Origin: SZUA-370 sp034003955
Lineage (GTDB): Bacteria; Spirochaetota; Spirochaetia; Treponematales; UBA12059
DNA length: 41,610 nt
Assembly (NCBI GenBank): GCA_034003955.1
Contig: JAVEXO010000023.1
Coordinates: 1 to 41,610 of the forward strand
Direction: 5' to 3'
Shown: one piece after another, positions 41,082 to 41,610 of the stretch
Position numbering within the stretch: position 1 is the first letter of the stretch
How the letters are laid out: each line of letters starts with the position of its first letter
The notes under the pieces: generated by a model
Seen by the model: only the letters and a program-made list of their open reading frames with translations
What the model was told of the DNA's origin: nothing
Database searches by the model: none
Translations under genes and position numbers: made by a program

Positions 41082-41110
41082 ACAATATACCTGTTCGGGT
41101 ATATTTACAA
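41082..41110 (-). promoter_or_regulatory. Promoter of hipBST
   Basis: TTGTAA (41105-41110) and TATTGT (41082-41087) on the minus strand, 17 bp apart. Operator O1 covers the -10 box and spacer, so a bound regulator would exclude RNA polymerase. Transcription would start at or beside the GTG at 41075. Confidence 0.5.
41084..41105. promoter_or_regulatory. hip operator O1
   Basis: AATATACC-N6-GGTATATT, a perfect inverted repeat with core TATACC-N6-GGTATA (41086-41103). The overall 18-bp span and the CC/GG arms recall E. coli HipB sites (TATCC-N8-GGATA). Centre at 41094.5. Confidence 0.7.
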
Positions 41111-41125
41111 GATAATTTTAACTAT

Positions 41126-41143
41126 TATACCTTTACAGGTATA
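41126..41143. promoter_or_regulatory. hip operator O2
   Basis: TATACC-N6-GGTATA, exact core, centre at 41134.5, 40 bp from O1. An overlapping palindrome GGTATATATACC (41138-41149) extends it to the right. Confidence 0.65.
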
Positions 41144-41159
41144 TATACCCAAATATCAG

Positions 41160-41535
41160 CTATAATATACCCGTTAAGATATAATTTAAGCCCAAAAATG
41201 CCTTCACCTCTTCTAGATTCATGATTCCGCGTTCGTCACGTTTACCTGAGACATTTTCTATAATGGGAACTATGCAAGCCGATAGACCATGTTCTAGAAG
41301 ATTATGTGCCAACTGTGGATGTCTTGAAATTGATATTCTCACGGGTGATGACTTGGTCGCTGGATACATACTTGATAGCCCAAGCCTCTGCAGCCGTTTT
41401 AGCGGTTTGGCCCATGCCTTTGGCGGTACCAAAATTGCTACAAACCTTGCTACACGCCGGTTTAAAGCATTTTTTACAAACATACGCCACATTAAAAAAA
41501 TAGCGCAAGTCATTGTTGTACAACAACTTGCGCAT
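41160..41535 (-). pseudogene. Unrecognised Cys-rich ORF remnant between hipBST and the tRNA
   Basis: Minus-strand ORF 41302-41535 begins MRKLLYNNDLRYFF and has VCKKCFKPACSKVCSNF, a possible zinc site. A second frame that ends at 41160 carries a plausible continuation: RHPQLAHNLLEHGLSACIV and NLEEVKAFLGLNYI. A one-base shift near 41330 would join them into about 125 residues. It starts only 13 bp beyond the tRNA end and has no convincing ribosome site. No family is recognised. It may be a decayed gene left by an integration event or a chance reading frame. Nothing else is seen in 41184-41548. Confidence 0.35.
41166..41183. promoter_or_regulatory. hip operator O3 (one mismatch)
   Basis: TATACC-N6-GATATA, one base from the consensus, centre at 41174.5, exactly 40 bp from O2. 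Confidence 0.5.
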
Positions 41536-41548
41536 CAAGATTTCTTAG

Positions 41549-41610
41549 TCGGGCAACCGAGATTCGAACCCGGGACCCCTAGTCCCCCAGACTAGTACGC
41601 TAACCAACTG
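41549..41610 (-). tRNA. tRNA-Pro (anticodon GGG), 5' end outside window
   Basis: Read on the minus strand from the edge: D-loop AGTTGGTTAGCG, anticodon arm CTAGT-CTGGGGG-ACTAG with anticodon GGG, T arm CCGGG-TTCGAAT-CTCGG and the 3' half of the acceptor stem TTGCCCG with discriminator A. About 12 bases of the 5' end are missing. CCA is not encoded. Its 3' end faces the hipBST accessory segment. Confidence 0.93.

Noticed and set aside
41160..41549. Attachment-site duplicate of the tRNA-Pro 3' end
   Set aside because: I found no second copy of the T-arm/acceptor sequence elsewhere in the window by eye.

Overview
The window reads as chromosomal DNA of a free-living or gut-type spirochaete of the Treponema/Spirochaeta group with moderately high GC. 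The clues are a TmpC/PnrA-type purine-nucleoside lipoprotein with its ABC transporter, an SthK-like cyclic-nucleotide-gated K+ channel, a 7TMR-DISM adenylate cyclase, and lipoprotein signals of the form L-x-x-G-C. The genus assignment is inference. No phage, CRISPR array, rRNA or intact insertion sequence was seen.

Layout. 1-9412 (minus strand): valS, a small SpoT-like HD hydrolase, deoC, two tandem BMP-family lipoproteins (the second is PnrA-like and has its own promoter), a terminator, then the ABC ATPase and two permeases, the last one cut by the left edge. This is a nucleoside uptake and deoxyribose salvage block. 9531-15224: a CNG-type K+ channel (+), an M29 aminopeptidase (+), a lipoprotein-anchored 7TMR-DISM adenylate cyclase (-), a 36-codon basic microprotein (+) and a GreA/GreB-like factor (+). 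The cyclase and the channel could form a cAMP signalling pair. 15236-20704 (-): YciO/YrdC protein, an acetyltransferase-like protein and a SWIM-SNF2 ATPase. 20757-25594 (-): a second complete BMP-type ABC transporter locus (binding lipoprotein, ATPase, two permeases) with a clear promoter.

25803-32384: Nudix hydrolase, a Lys/Ala-rich protein, an XRE regulator with a perfect 18-bp palindromic operator and a frameshifted membrane partner, gamma-glutamyltransferase, a VanX-like dipeptidase, a YbaK-type deacylase and a HisKA_2 sensor kinase. 32394-38106 (-): an RND tripartite efflux operon (lipoprotein MFP, RND pump, TolC-like protein). 38262-41610: an AT-rich accessory stretch next to a tRNA-Pro(GGG). 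It holds a 14-codon microORF with its own terminator, a broken GGDEF gene and a tripartite hipBST toxin-antitoxin operon preceded by three operators spaced exactly 40 bp apart.

Two patterns cut across the window. First, several genes without a Shine-Dalgarno sequence have a -10-like hexamer 5-9 nt before the start codon, as expected for leaderless mRNAs. Second, the broken genes in the accessory regions break at short homopolymer runs, so real decay and sequencing error must both be considered.
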